From: Caulobacter vibrioides
GTDB taxonomy: Bacteria > Pseudomonadota > Alphaproteobacteria > Caulobacterales > Caulobacteraceae
Direction of reading: 5' to 3'
DNA length: 64,000 nucleotides
Assembly (NCBI RefSeq): GCF_002310375.3
Contig: NZ_CP023315.3
Coordinates: forward strand, 1,860,001-1,924,000
Shown: positions 32,501 to 41,193 of the stretch, piece by piece
Layout: every line of letters starts with the position of its first letter
How positions within the stretch are numbered: position 1 is the first letter of the stretch
Program-made: the position numbers and the translations under genes
The notes under the pieces: model-generated
What the model saw: only the letters and a program-made list of their open reading frames with translations
What the model was told of the DNA's origin: nothing
Database searches by the model: none

Positions 32501-33683
32501 GATCCGGGCGATGACGGGCGAGATCGAGCTGCCCCGCCTGTTGCAGCTCGTGCTCGGCGCCTTCATCGACCATGCCGGGGCCGCCACGGGCATGCTCGTC
32601 CTGATGAAGGACAGCGATCCGATGATCGAAGCCATCGGCTTTCGGAGCGAGGCGGGGCTCGACATCCGCCTTTCGGCCCTGGTGCCGACCGAAGATCGGA
32701 TCCCTGCGGCGATGCTCAACCGCTTGCTGCGCGCCAACGAGCCGGTCCTCGACAGCCTGGCCGATACCGGCCTGGGTGTCGCCCTGCGCAAGGACGATGT
32801 CCTGGTCGGCATGGTCTACCTGACCTCGCCCTCCGGCGAAATGCGACGTCACGATGGCCAGGCGCTCATGCTGCTGGCGGATCATTCGGCCGCGGCCTTG
32901 CGCGTCGCGCAACGCCATTCGCAGTTGCTTGCGGACCATGAGCGCAAGTCCCAGGCCGATGCAGCGCTACGTCTCGCGCGGACCGAACTATCGCGTACGG
33001 CCCACCTTGCCATGATGGGCGGGCTCGCCGCGTCGATCGCCCATGAGGTCAACCAGCCGCTCGCCAGCATCCTGGGCAGCGCCGACGCCAGCCTGCGCTG
33101 GTTGCGCCGCGAGGTCCCCGACATCGATGAGGCGGTGGCGGGCCTGGCCGGCATCAGGGCCGGGGCCGAACGCGCGGCGGCGATCATCGCCTCTCTACGC
33201 TCCCTGGCGAAACAGGACTACGCGTCCATGGAGCCGCTTACGCTGGACGCGGTCATTGAGGACGTGGTCCGCCTGACCCAGCCCGAGGTCGAGGCGCAGG
33301 CCGTAACCCTGACCTGCCATCTGGCGGCTGGACAGACCCAGGTGATGGGCGATCGGGTCCAACTGCAGCAGATCGTCCTGAATCTGGTCACCAACGCGCT
33401 GGACGCTCTGTCCGCCCAGCCGCGAGACAGCCGCGCCCTGATCATCAGCTCGACGGTCGAAGGCGCCACTCTAGCGGTGCGCGTGGAGGATACGGGCGGC
33501 GGCATTCCGCCTGACCAGATCGATCAGATCTTCATGCCGTTGTTCACAACCAAGTCCAAAGGCATGGGCATGGGATTGGCCATCGGGCGATCGATCATCG
33601 AGGCGCATGGAGGGACGCTGTCGGCCCGACGCCGGGACGTTGGCGGTACGTGCTTCACCTTCGTCCTGCCCGTTCTGGCCTGA
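29574..33683 (+). CDS. Large AAA-type ATPase/TPR/GAF sensor histidine kinase
   Basis: A 1369-residue signalling protein. The N-terminal ATPase has Walker A GVPGIGKSALAHRV (about residue 39) and Walker B LILLVDDVQWAD (about 167). Residues ~430-960 are repeats of helix pairs, TPR-like. A GAF-like domain (about 970-1110) precedes HisKA with H-box SIAHEVNQPLASIL and HATPase with N-box NLVTNALDAL, DTGGGIPPDQ and GMGMGLAIGRSI. This is the layout of the trifunctional Ser/Thr-kinase/ATPase/histidine kinase family but without the N-terminal kinase domain. Its likely partners are the two leftward response regulators just downstream. The signal is unknown. Start ATG 29574. Confidence 0.88.
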   Translation: MTPHSSKRLFGRLRETAILVDAFNRVFASGRSELVLISGVPGIGKSALAHRVRALIAQEHSRFAFGKCETLQDGVTLAALVQAVRMLIADVLGEGDDTLDAVRARLLSTLGAHGRPLLDLAPEAEVLTGRPPRGRDVPPALAQARLQRCFTAMFEAFAAPGRPLILLVDDVQWADPATLDVLLALAETPPQNVLIVLTLRSSEAGANPHKDDWLARLRATPLPMTEIGLEPLSVADTVEVLAQFGREGVSRDEMTRQASALHARTQGNPFFIEQLLRSEVADSEAAEVAAIGSTLGTSRPGDVRSFMTEKLQNLQPAQRAVVAALDIAGGHAELTLLAALARRTADGLQAAVQSLVEQGLLRPVEHGYGFSHDRVQEAARLLTPVADRPAQYARAARLMLAFGSTDRPGELLRVAGLILKAVDGDTVDHLRSGTRLRFATTLRRAAELATTSGSLEQAAAYIDAADALLKPSWWKDHLGLVQAIKQVSATSLMTRGRINDAEAGLAELLAHDLDPLGQAETYRLLAILRTVQSDYDGAIGAALSGLELLGHRLERWPTEQVCRDAAERIRAMMGDRPDTAFAERPLSDNPASALSTSLLSTLIVATFSGDRLLFTHVAKIVELTLAEGISSNSAYGLAWYGVMIAHLYDRHEDGFAYVQTALELVDRHGFEGPRTATLIAMDQLSPWTQPFRYALERVHDAIAAAKAAGDLAMSCYARNHLVSDLIQMGRPLDAVEKDARQGVEFARRLGFRDIEILIQAQHDFIRRMQLGDATEPREETDTVVSASTACWLKLYDGVAAYWFGDYAHAAKALAEADALAWSLPAHIDLAYLTLFSALNAARHEDAEQALVAIRPLYAKLSLWRSRNRETFEHRLLMVEAEVARLRGEPLQALRLLDEAIAASGDFGHERALAEELAGDLCQQEGLALLAGRYYAAAQYDYAAWGAEAKTAILKAKAAASGGVARGPSDLTAILASIRAMTGEIELPRLLQLVLGAFIDHAGAATGMLVLMKDSDPMIEAIGFRSEAGLDIRLSALVPTEDRIPAAMLNRLLRANEPVLDSLADTGLGVALRKDDVLVGMVYLTSPSGEMRRHDGQALMLLADHSAAALRVAQRHSQLLADHERKSQADAALRLARTELSRTAHLAMMGGLAASIAHEVNQPLASILGSADASLRWLRREVPDIDEAVAGLAGIRAGAERAAAIIASLRSLAKQDYASMEPLTLDAVIEDVVRLTQPEVEAQAVTLTCHLAAGQTQVMGDRVQLQQIVLNLVTNALDALSAQPRDSRALIISSTVEGATLAVRVEDTGGGIPPDQIDQIFMPLFTTKSKGMGMGLAIGRSIIEAHGGTLSARRRDVGGTCFTFVLPVLA

Positions 33684-33707
33684 GCCTCAGGCGGCGTCGC
33701 CGAGCGA

Positions 33708-34073
33708 TCAGGCGCGGTCTGTAATCGCGTCCCGGATCACGGCGACCAAAACCTCAGGGTCGAGCGGCTTTTCAAGCACGGCGCGGACTCCGGCGTCCGC
33801 CGCGTCCTGGCGGGCGCTGGGCGTCGAGTGCGCCGTCATCAGGATCAGCGGCGGCCCGTCGGCGGCGTGGAGGGCCCGCGCCAAGTCCAAGCCCGTCAGC
33901 TCGGGCATCTGCAGATCCGAGACGATGCAGCTGACCGCCTCTGGCGGGGTAGCGAGAAACTCGGCGGCGGACGCAAAGACGATGGTTTGATAGTCGTACG
34001 ACCGGATCAAGCTCGCGATCGCGGCGCGAACCAGCGCATCGTCGTCGATCACGGCTATGACGGCTGGTGGCAA
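33708..34073 (-). CDS. Stand-alone receiver-domain response regulator
   Basis: A 121-residue receiver with acidic cluster VIDDDALV, acceptor Asp in IVSDLQMPELTG, MTAH and Lys in LEKPLDPE. There is no output domain, so it is CheY-like in build and could act as phosphate relay or sink. It starts at TTG 34073 with GAGGAA about nine bases upstream. The FixJ-like gene lies 60 bases upstream on the same strand, and its stop faces the histidine kinase stop 24 bases away. Cognate pairing with that kinase is inferred from position. Confidence 0.88.
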   Translation of the reverse strand: MPPAVIAVIDDDALVRAAIASLIRSYDYQTIVFASAAEFLATPPEAVSCIVSDLQMPELTGLDLARALHAADGPPLILMTAHSTPSARQDAADAGVRAVLEKPLDPEVLVAVIRDAITDRA

Positions 34074-34133
34074 AACGGGATTCCTCTGATCCTCGACACG
34101 CGCTCGGCGATGGAGCGGTGAAGACGGTTGCGG

Positions 34134-34772
34134 CTAGTCGTGCGGACGCACGAGCGCCAGCGCTTCGGAAATCCGGACCAGATCGGCCACGGTGCGGACG
34201 CCCATCTTCTTGAGCATGCTGGCGCGATGCAGTTTCACCGTGATCTCGGACAATCCGAGATCACCTGCGATCTGCTTGTTCAGAAGCCCGCGCGCGACGC
34301 CGTCGAAAACCTGTCGCTCGCGGGGCGTCAGCAGCTCCCAGCGCGTGAGAAGCGCGACGCCATGGGCCTGCTCCGCGAGATAAGCCTTGGCGTGATCCAG
34401 CGCGGCCTGGACAGCGTCGATCATGTCCTGTTCCCGGAACGGCTTGGGCAGGAAGTCGACGGCGCCGCTCTTCATCGCGCGGACCGACATCGGGATGTCG
34501 CCATGCCCCGTCATGAACACGATCGGGATTCTCCAGCCGCGCTCGGCCAGCTTCGTGCTGAACTCAAAGCCGCCCATCTGGGGCATGCGCACGTCCAGAA
34601 CGATGCAGCAGGGCGCCAGGGGCTCCGGGGCGTCCAGCATTTCCTGGCCGCTGGCATAGGCGAGGGTGGTGAGCCCTATGGAGCGGAAGAGGCTGTCCAG
34701 CGACTGACGCATCAAGGAATCGTCGTCGATGATGATGACGTCGGCCTGTTGCGCCGTGGGCGTCTTTGACAC
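34134..34772 (-). CDS. FixJ/LuxR-family response regulator
   Basis: A 212-residue two-domain regulator. Receiver: IIDDDSLM, acceptor Asp in IVLDVRMPQMGG, FMTGHGD, Lys in LPKPFRE. The C-terminal HTH_LuxR is LLTPRERQVFDGVARGLLNKQIAGDLGLSE with the recognition helix ITVKLHRASMLKKM. Start GTG 34772 is chosen because AGGAG is about nine bases upstream; the frame continues upstream without a domain. It probably regulates the divergent hydrolase cluster in response to the large kinase (inference). Homologues include FixJ and other FixJ-group regulators with unknown targets. Confidence 0.9.
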   Translation of the reverse strand: MSKTPTAQQADVIIIDDDSLMRQSLDSLFRSIGLTTLAYASGQEMLDAPEPLAPCCIVLDVRMPQMGGFEFSTKLAERGWRIPIVFMTGHGDIPMSVRAMKSGAVDFLPKPFREQDMIDAVQAALDHAKAYLAEQAHGVALLTRWELLTPRERQVFDGVARGLLNKQIAGDLGLSEITVKLHRASMLKKMGVRTVADLVRISEALALVRPHD

Positions 34773-35043
34773 GAATTCGCCGCTCCTGATCGCGCGCCCG
34801 CCCGACCTCGTCGCCGAGCGGGCGCCCGGCCACACCGGAGCTTCAAGCAGGTGAGTTCCATAAGCCATTTGAGCATTGTCGGGCCGGAGGGGCGGCGCAG
34901 GCAAGCCACACCATCGTATGGTCCGCGCCGCCGCAGCAGCAACCTGCCGTCAGGTTTTCGGTCTCGACTAAAGCGCAAGGCGATTCAAGACGATGCGTGG
35001 GTGGCGCGGCACAAGCGCTGACGACCACAACGGACACGATCCG

Positions 35044-36249
35044 ATGAACGCACCCACCCCCGCCCATGCCTCGGCGCCCCGATCAACGCCCTTCGCCGGC
35101 GGAGGCTTGATCTTCGCGATGGCGCTGGCGGCGGGGTTGGCCGTGGCCAACATCTACTACAACCAGCCGATGCTGGGCCTGATGGCGCGTGATCTCCCCG
35201 GCGAGGCGACGCGCTATGTGCCGACCATCACCCAGCTCGGCTATGCCCTCGGTCTTTTTCTCCTGCTGCCGCTCGGCGATCTTGTCGAGCGCAAGCGTAT
35301 GATCGTCATCCAGTTCGCGATCCTGGCCTTGGCCCTCGCCGCCGTCGCGATCGCTCCGGGCGCGGCCCTGGTGCTCGCCGCCTCACTGGTCGTCGGCGTC
35401 ACGGCGACCGTGGCGCAGCAGATCGTCCCCCTGGCCGCGCATCTTGCGGCGCCGGAAAAGCGCGGCGCGACGGTGGGAACGGTGATGGCCGGCGTGCTCT
35501 GCGGGATACTCCTCAGCCGCACAGTCGCGGGCTTTGTCGGTCAGCATGCCGGCTGGCGCGAGATGTTCTGGCTCGGGGCGCCGCTCGCGCTCGCCGCTGG
35601 CGGTCTGATGTGGGCGACCCTGCCCACCAGTCGGCCCGACGGTAGCCTGTCGTATCCCGCCTTGATGCGCTCGCTCGTCGATCTCTGGCGCGCCTTGCCT
35701 GAGCTGCGACTGGTGGCTGCGACCCAGGCTCTGTTGTTCGGCGCCTTCGCCGCCTTCTGGACGGTCCTGGCCTGGCGCCTGCAGCAGCCGCGCTTTGGTC
35801 TCGGGGCCGATGTGGCGGGCCTGTTCGGCGTCGTCGGCGCCATCGGCATTGTCGCAGCCCCGATCGCCGGGCGTATCGCCGATCGTCGTGGACCGCGCGC
35901 CGTCATCGTGATGGGCGCGGCGCTGACCTTGGTGTCCTGGATCGTCTTCGGCGTCTGGACCTCTCTCGCGGGGCTCGTCGCGGGGGTGGTGTTGCTGGAT
36001 TTCGCGGTTCAGAGCGCTTTGGTGTCGAACCAGCACGTGGTCTACGCCCTGCGCCCCGAAGCTCGAGGCCGGTTGAACACCCTGTTCATGGGATCGATGT
36101 TCCTGGGCGGCGCGGCCGGATCGGCCCTGGCGACCCTAGCGTGGGGCGCGGCGGGATGGAGCGGGGTGGTCGGTCTTGGCGGCGTGGCGGCCCTGGTCGC
36201 GACCGCGCTTCAGGCGCAAGCCCTCGTAGGGCGACGCGAGGCCCGCTGA
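35044..36249 (+). CDS. MFS efflux transporter
   Basis: A 401-residue major-facilitator transporter with about twelve hydrophobic segments. The family's motif A region is seen as [12 protein letters not shown] between helices 2 and 3, and the second half repeats it with [16 protein letters not shown]. The start [11 protein letters not shown] and the [22 protein letters not shown] segment place it in the DHA-type drug/metabolite exporters. Substrate unknown. ATG 35044 has no strong ribosome site. It is divergent from the FixJ-like gene, with 271 bases between. Confidence 0.85.
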   Translation: MNAPTPAHASAPRSTPFAGGGLIFAMALAAGLAVANIYYNQPMLGLMARDLPGEATRYVPTITQLGYALGLFLLLPLGDLVERKRMIVIQFAILALALAAVAIAPGAALVLAASLVVGVTATVAQQIVPLAAHLAAPEKRGATVGTVMAGVLCGILLSRTVAGFVGQHAGWREMFWLGAPLALAAGGLMWATLPTSRPDGSLSYPALMRSLVDLWRALPELRLVAATQALLFGAFAAFWTVLAWRLQQPRFGLGADVAGLFGVVGAIGIVAAPIAGRIADRRGPRAVIVMGAALTLVSWIVFGVWTSLAGLVAGVVLLDFAVQSALVSNQHVVYALRPEARGRLNTLFMGSMFLGGAAGSALATLAWGAAGWSGVVGLGGVAALVATALQAQALVGRREAR

Positions 36250-36261
36250 AGACGCTACGGC

Positions 36262-36291
36262 GGATCGGTTCAAATCCTCCCACGCCGATCC
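36262..36291 (+). repeat. Short hairpin after the MFS gene
   Basis: GGATCGG (36262-36268) and CCGATCC (36285-36291) pair perfectly over a 16-base loop. It may attenuate transcription from the MFS gene into dps, but has no T-tract. The loop includes GGTTCAAATCC, a T-arm look-alike, without any tRNA body. Confidence 0.35.
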
Positions 36292-36354
36292 AAGACCCCG
36301 GCCAGCCTCCCGCTTACGGTCACAAGCCGAAACCACGCTCAGGAGGGCGCCGAC

Positions 36355-36876
36355 ATGGATCGCCAAACACTCGAAACGCGCCGACGGGCGCCCCTACGCA
36401 CGCCCATCGGACTTGCGGACGCGGCCGTTCTAGACATTAGCGGCGCCTTGAACGCCCTGCTGGCCGACGTCTTCGCCCTCTACCTGAAGACCAAGAACTT
36501 CCATTGGCACATGTCGGGACCGCGCTTTCGCGATTACCACCTCATGCTCGACGAGCAGGGTGACCAGGTCCTGGCCATGACGGATCCCATCGCCGAGCGT
36601 GTGCGAAAGATCGGTGGGGTGACGTTGAGATCGGTTGGCCACATCGCTCGGCTTCAGCGGGTGCTGGACAACGACGCCGACTATGTCGATCCGCTGGATA
36701 TGCTGGCTGAACTTCGGGACGACAACGCAGATTTGGCCAAGCGGATGCACGCAGTGCATGTCGTCTGCGACGAGAGCGGCGATATCGCCACCGCAAGCCT
36801 CCTGGAAACCTGGATCGACGAGACCGAGCGACGCGTCTGGTTCCTGTTCGAGGCCGGGCGTCCAGGTCACGCCTGA
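36355..36876 (+). CDS. dps: Dps-family ferritin-like protein
   Basis: A 173-residue DNA-binding/iron-storing protein from starved cells. The inter-subunit ferroxidase site is visible as NFHWHMSGPRFRDYHLMLDEQ: His, His, Asp/Glu in the usual order. The C-terminus WIDETERRVWFLFEA is typical. The N-terminal tail has several Arg/Lys (RQTLETRRR), suited to DNA binding. ATG 36355 follows AGGAGG. The MFS gene lies upstream on the same strand, and a strong terminator follows. OxyR-type regulation is plausible from the family but no site is seen. Confidence 0.9.
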   Translation: MDRQTLETRRRAPLRTPIGLADAAVLDISGALNALLADVFALYLKTKNFHWHMSGPRFRDYHLMLDEQGDQVLAMTDPIAERVRKIGGVTLRSVGHIARLQRVLDNDADYVDPLDMLAELRDDNADLAKRMHAVHVVCDESGDIATASLLETWIDETERRVWFLFEAGRPGHA

Positions 36877-36907
36877 ACCAACCTTTCCAGTCAGCGACAA
36901 CAGCAAA

Positions 36908-36948
36908 CGCCCCCGCGCGCCATCTGGCGCGACGGGGGCGGTTTGTTT
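36908..36948 (+). terminator. Rho-independent terminator after dps
   Basis: CGCCCCCGCGCGCC and GGCGCG-A-CGGGGGCG form a 14-bp GC-rich stem with a four-base loop and a single bulged A, followed by GTTTGTTT. It lies 32 bases after the dps stop. Confidence 0.8.
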
Positions 36949-37187
36949 GGGCCGGAGTCTTGGCGCGAGCGCGTCATTGCAGAGCCGATTTGACGTCCAG
37001 GGGAGGGCGCTCCGCCTTGCTTGCCCGCTACTCCCATAGAGCCGCCCAAACACCGCTCGCGCCACCCGCCTATACCTTCGAATAGCGTAAGCAGACCAAG
37101 TCTCTAGCCAATCAAACCGTGGTGCGATGGCGACCAAGAGCGCCGCCCTTCAGTCTAGCTTCAGGACAAAGCCTGGAGCCGCCCGAC

Positions 37188-37781
37188 ATGACGAACGCTC
37201 TCGTCGAAAATGATTTGGAGAACCTGGGTCCGATCGCCTTCCGTCTGCTCGCCGAGATGGACGGCGCGCTCGACCGCGATGCGCTCGCTCGCCAGAGTTT
37301 GAACCAGCTGCAGGCCTTGCTGAGGTCGATTTCGGTCTGGTCCGCACAGGCGTATGACCGCCGGGTCGAGCCGACGCCCGCCCCGCCGCCGCCAGCGCGC
37401 GGGGTCTTGGCGCCTTGGCAGGTCAAGCAGGTCGCAGCGTTCGTCGACGCCCATCTGGATCAGCGGATTCTCGTGGAACACCTGGCCCAGCGCGCGCGAC
37501 TGAGCGCCAGCCACTTCTGCCGCGCCTTCAAGACCACCACCGGCGAAACGCCCCACGCCTACGTCATGCGCCGGCGTCTGGAGCGGGCTCAGGCCCTGAT
37601 CCTGGAGACCGACGATAGTCTGAGCCAGATCGCCGACGCCTGCGGTCTGTCCGATCAAGCCCATCTGACCCGTCTGTTCCGCCGCCATCTGGGGATCACC
37701 CCACACCAATGGCGCCGTCGTCGCAGCCTGGCCGTGGTGGCGCAACCGCAGAGGGCTCACGGCGGAGCCGTCAAGTCCTAG
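37188..37781 (+). CDS. AraC-family transcriptional regulator
   Basis: A 197-residue regulator. The C-terminal half is a typical AraC double HTH: LAQRARLSASHFCRAFKTTT and the second helix pair SQIADACGLSDQAHLTRLFRRHLGITPHQWRR. The N-terminal half (about 80 residues) is short and lacks the cupin effector domain, so it resembles stand-alone stress activators of the SoxS/MarA size. ATG 37188 is chosen; the frame opens at 37119 but without a domain. The kdpE gene ends 27 bases past its end on the opposite strand. Confidence 0.85.
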   Translation: MTNALVENDLENLGPIAFRLLAEMDGALDRDALARQSLNQLQALLRSISVWSAQAYDRRVEPTPAPPPPARGVLAPWQVKQVAAFVDAHLDQRILVEHLAQRARLSASHFCRAFKTTTGETPHAYVMRRRLERAQALILETDDSLSQIADACGLSDQAHLTRLFRRHLGITPHQWRRRRSLAVVAQPQRAHGGAVKS

Positions 37782-37808
37782 GGGGCGTTTCGGCGTCCGC
37801 TCTTGGCG

Positions 37809-38507
37809 CTAGTTGGCCAAGCCCTGAAGGCGATATCCCACCCCGGGCTCGGTCAGGATCAAGGCGGGATGTGCTGGATCATCCTCCAGCTTCTGCCTGA
37901 GCTGCCCCACGAAAACGCGCAGGTACTGGGTGTCTTCGGCGTGGGCGGCGCCCCAGACGCTGACCAGGAGTTCCTTGTGCGTCAGCACCTTGCCAGGTGA
38001 GAGCGCCAATCTCGTGAGGAGTTCAAACTCCTTGGGCGACAGCTTCACGGCGACGCTGGCCTTGGTCACCAAACGTCGCTCAAGATCAACAATGACCTCG
38101 CCGAACGACATGGGCCCGGTCGGCCGTCGCGGCGCGGCCGACTGCCTCAAGGCCACGCGCAGCCGCGCCAGCAGCTCGCCGACGCCGAAGGGCTTTTCGA
38201 CATAGTCGTTGGCGCCGCGGTCCAGCGCCTCGATCTTTTCGACCTCGCGATCGCGGGCCGAGAGGATCAGGATTGGCCCCTCATAGAAGGCGCGAGCTTT
38301 TTCCAAGACCGCCTTGCCGTCCATGTCCGGTAATCCAAGATCCAGCACCACGGCGTCGGGAGACCAAAGGGCGATGCCGCGCAAGCCCTCCTGGCCGCTG
38401 TCGGCGCGCAACGCCTCGTAGCCGGCCGCATCAAGCGCCGGACCGAGGAACCGGTGGATCTGCGGTTCATCGTCGATGACGAGGATGCGATGGCGAAGCG
38501 CGCTCAT
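37809..38507 (-). CDS. kdpE: KdpE response regulator
   Basis: A 232-residue OmpR/PhoB-type regulator of the Kdp operon. Receiver: VIDDEPQI, acceptor Asp in VVLDLGLPDMDGK, SARD, Lys in YVEKPFGVGEL. The winged-helix domain contains LSPKEFELLTRLALSPGKVLTHKELL and VFVGQLRQKLEDDP. It is phosphorylated by KdpD under potassium limitation or osmotic stress. It is the last gene of the Kdp run, seven bases after kdpD. The AraC gene converges on it. Confidence 0.95.
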   Translation of the reverse strand: MSALRHRILVIDDEPQIHRFLGPALDAAGYEALRADSGQEGLRGIALWSPDAVVLDLGLPDMDGKAVLEKARAFYEGPILILSARDREVEKIEALDRGANDYVEKPFGVGELLARLRVALRQSAAPRRPTGPMSFGEVIVDLERRLVTKASVAVKLSPKEFELLTRLALSPGKVLTHKELLVSVWGAAHAEDTQYLRVFVGQLRQKLEDDPAHPALILTEPGVGYRLQGLAN

Positions 38508-38514
38508 GGGGTCA

Positions 38515-41193
38515 TCATAGCAGGTGATGCGGCGTCGCGACGGTCTTGGGCAGGCTGATGAGGATCCGCGTGCCTTTTCCGTCGTGAATGGGGCTGGCGG
38601 CGGCGATACGTCCGCCCAGCGCGTCGATGAAGCCTTTGGCGATCGAAAGCCCCAAGCCGGCTCCTTGCGTCCGGTCGCTGGGCTCCTCCATACGGCGGAA
38701 CTTGTCGAACACTCGCTCCAGCTCCGATGTCGGGATGCCGCGCCCCTCGTCCTCGATGCTGATCACCACGTTCGAGCGGTCCTCATAGGCGGCCATCTCA
38801 ATGCGCGCCTCGGGCGGGCTGTAGGCGATCGCGTTCTCCAGTACATTGACCACGACCTGTTCCAGCAGGCTCGCGTCAGCCTTTACCAGCGACAGCTCGC
38901 GGGGAAAGTCCCGGGCCAGCTCGCGCCCGCCCAGGCGGCGCGACACCCGGTCGGCGGCGGCGTTCAGCACGTCACGGACATCGATCCAGTCGGTCCGCAG
39001 GCGCAGGGCGCCGCCCTCGATGCGCGTCATGTCGAGCAGGTTGGCGACATAGCGATTGAGCCGTTCAGCCTCTTCCCGGATGCTGACGACAAGGTCCTCT
39101 CGCACGGGCTTGGCCAGCTTGTCGCCATACTCGATCAGGGTCGTGGAAGCCCCCAGCACCGTCGATAGCGGCGTGCGCAGGTCATGGCTGACCGAGTTCA
39201 TCAGGGCCGAGCGGAAGCGATCGGCGCGGCGAAGCGTCTCGGTCTCCACCGCCTCGGCCGCGAGCTGCGAGCGCTCCAGCGCGACGGCGCCCTGTTCCAA
39301 CAGCGCTAGAATGAGGCGCTCCTGGTCCGCGCCCGGCGGCGCCGCGCCCGCCGCCAGGCCGGCGACGCCCGTTCGGGCGCGCACGCCGTCCAGCGGCCAG
39401 AAAGTCCAGCGGCTCTGCGGCAAGGTGCCTGTCCCGAAGCCGGCGACTTCGCCCTTTTCCCAAGCCCAGCGCGCGGCGGCCATCTGGGCGGCGTCCAGGG
39501 GGGCGAGCTCAGGTGAGCCGTGCGCCAGCGCTATCTCGCCCCCCTGGGGCAGCAGCACGACGGCGCGCGCGCCCGCTGCAGCGGAGACCTGTTCGGCCAG
39601 CGCCTTGGCCACGGCGTCGCGGCCGCTGGCGGCGGAGAACGTCCGGCTGGCGGCCAGCAGGGTGGTGACGGCGGCGGCGCGCCGTTGCGAACCGAGCGCT
39701 TGCTCACGCACCCGCCCGGCCAGCCCGCCCGAGGCCAAGGCCACCGCCCAGAACACCACCAGGGTGATGAAGTCGGTGGGCGAGCCGACCACGAAACTGT
39801 AGCGCGGCTCCAGGAACAGATAATTGTAGACCAGAAACGCTACGGTCGCGGCCGCCAGCGCGGGCCGCAAGCCATGCAGAACGCCGGCCGCCAGGACCGC
39901 CGCCAGGAAGATCATCCCCAGATCGACGCGATTGAACGCCACGTCCAGTCCCCAGGCCGCCAGCGTGGCCGCCGCGATGAACAGGGCGCCGACCGCATAG
40001 CCGCGCCAACGATCGGGCCGGAGCGGCGCAGGCGGTCTTGGCTCGCGCTCGGGCGCGGCCTCGGTGACGACGTGAACCGCAACGCCGCGGGCTTCGCGCA
40101 GCAGGGCCCCGGCCAGGGACCGCCCCAGAAGCTCCCGCCAGCGGCTCTCGACCGACTTGCCGATCACGATCTGGGTGACGTTATGACGGCGGGCGTAAGC
40201 CATCACCGTGTCGACGATGTCCCCGCCGCTGAGGGCCACCGTCGCGCCGCCCAGTTGCTCGGCCAGGCGGTAGGCCTCGCGCAGCCGGGCGGCGTCGCCA
40301 TCCCTGGCCAGTGGCCGATCGGTCCGCTCGACGTGGGTGACGGTCCACGGGGCGTCCATCATCATGTCCGACAGGCGCCGGCCGGCCCGCACCAGGGTGG
40401 CGGCCATGGCGTCGCCGCTGACAAGCACCAGGATCCGTTCGCCGGCGGCCCAGGGCCCCTCGACCCCCTTCTCGCGCATGGTGGCGATCAGCTGATCGTC
40501 CACCGTCTGGGCCGCCCGGCGCAGCGCCAGTTCCCGCAGCGCCGTGAGGTTCTCGACCTTGAAGAAGTTGTCCGCCGCAAGGCGCGCCGTCTCGGGGACA
40601 TAGACCTTGCCGGCCGCCATCCGCTCCCGCAGCTCGTCGGGCGTGATGTCCACCAGCTCGATGTCGTCGGCGCGAGAGAGGGCGCTGTCGGGCACCGTCT
40701 CGCGCTGGCGCACGCCGGTGATGCGCTGGACGACGTCGACCAGGCTCTCCAGGTGCTGGACGTTCAGCGTGGTCCAGACATCGATGCCCGCCGCAAGCAG
40801 CTCTTCGACATCCTGCCAGCGCTTGGGATGGCGCGAGCCGATGGCGTTGGAGTGGGCGTACTCGTCGACCAGCAGGATCTTGGGCTTGCGCTCAAGGGCC
40901 GCGTCGATGTCGAATTCCATCTGGACGCGACCGCGATGTTCGATCGGCCTGCGGGGCAGGACGTCCATGCCGCGCAGCAGGCCTTCCGTCTCGCGCCGGC
41001 CGTGGGTCTCGACGACCCCGATGAGCACATCGGCGCCCTCGGCCTTGCGGCGACGGGCGGCGCGCAGCATCTCGTAGGTCTTGCCCACGCCCGGCGCCAT
41101 GCCCAGGAACACCTTGAGGCGCCCCCGGCGCGCCTTGTTTGCGGCGGCCAGGAGCGCCTCGGGGTCCGGTCGTTTCGGGTCGTCCGCCGGCAC
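38515..41193 (-). CDS. kdpD: Osmosensitive potassium sensor kinase KdpD
   Basis: An 892-residue KdpD. N-terminal domain with Walker A GMAPGVGKTYEML and ILLVDEYAHSN, then a universal-stress-protein domain (VLVSGDAMAATLVRAGRRLSD...IVIGKS), four close membrane helices (about 405-500: YAVGALFIAAATLAAWGL and following), a GAF-like region, HisKA with H-box SVSHDLRTPLSTVLG and HATPase with NVLENAIAYSPPE and DEGRGIP. Starts at GTG 41193, overlapping the kdpC stop TAG by one base. Complete and full length. Confidence 0.95.
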   Translation of the reverse strand: MPADDPKRPDPEALLAAANKARRGRLKVFLGMAPGVGKTYEMLRAARRRKAEGADVLIGVVETHGRRETEGLLRGMDVLPRRPIEHRGRVQMEFDIDAALERKPKILLVDEYAHSNAIGSRHPKRWQDVEELLAAGIDVWTTLNVQHLESLVDVVQRITGVRQRETVPDSALSRADDIELVDITPDELRERMAAGKVYVPETARLAADNFFKVENLTALRELALRRAAQTVDDQLIATMREKGVEGPWAAGERILVLVSGDAMAATLVRAGRRLSDMMMDAPWTVTHVERTDRPLARDGDAARLREAYRLAEQLGGATVALSGGDIVDTVMAYARRHNVTQIVIGKSVESRWRELLGRSLAGALLREARGVAVHVVTEAAPEREPRPPAPLRPDRWRGYAVGALFIAAATLAAWGLDVAFNRVDLGMIFLAAVLAAGVLHGLRPALAAATVAFLVYNYLFLEPRYSFVVGSPTDFITLVVFWAVALASGGLAGRVREQALGSQRRAAAVTTLLAASRTFSAASGRDAVAKALAEQVSAAAGARAVVLLPQGGEIALAHGSPELAPLDAAQMAAARWAWEKGEVAGFGTGTLPQSRWTFWPLDGVRARTGVAGLAAGAAPPGADQERLILALLEQGAVALERSQLAAEAVETETLRRADRFRSALMNSVSHDLRTPLSTVLGASTTLIEYGDKLAKPVREDLVVSIREEAERLNRYVANLLDMTRIEGGALRLRTDWIDVRDVLNAAADRVSRRLGGRELARDFPRELSLVKADASLLEQVVVNVLENAIAYSPPEARIEMAAYEDRSNVVISIEDEGRGIPTSELERVFDKFRRMEEPSDRTQGAGLGLSIAKGFIDALGGRIAAASPIHDGKGTRILISLPKTVATPHHLL

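Noticed and set aside
36262-36291. GGTTCAAATCC near the MFS stop looks like the T-arm of a tRNA, followed by a CCA-like end.
   Set aside because: No acceptor, D or anticodon arm fits upstream, where the MFS coding sequence lies. It is better explained as the loop of a short hairpin. A similar GGTTCGAATCC at about 7274 is likewise isolated.
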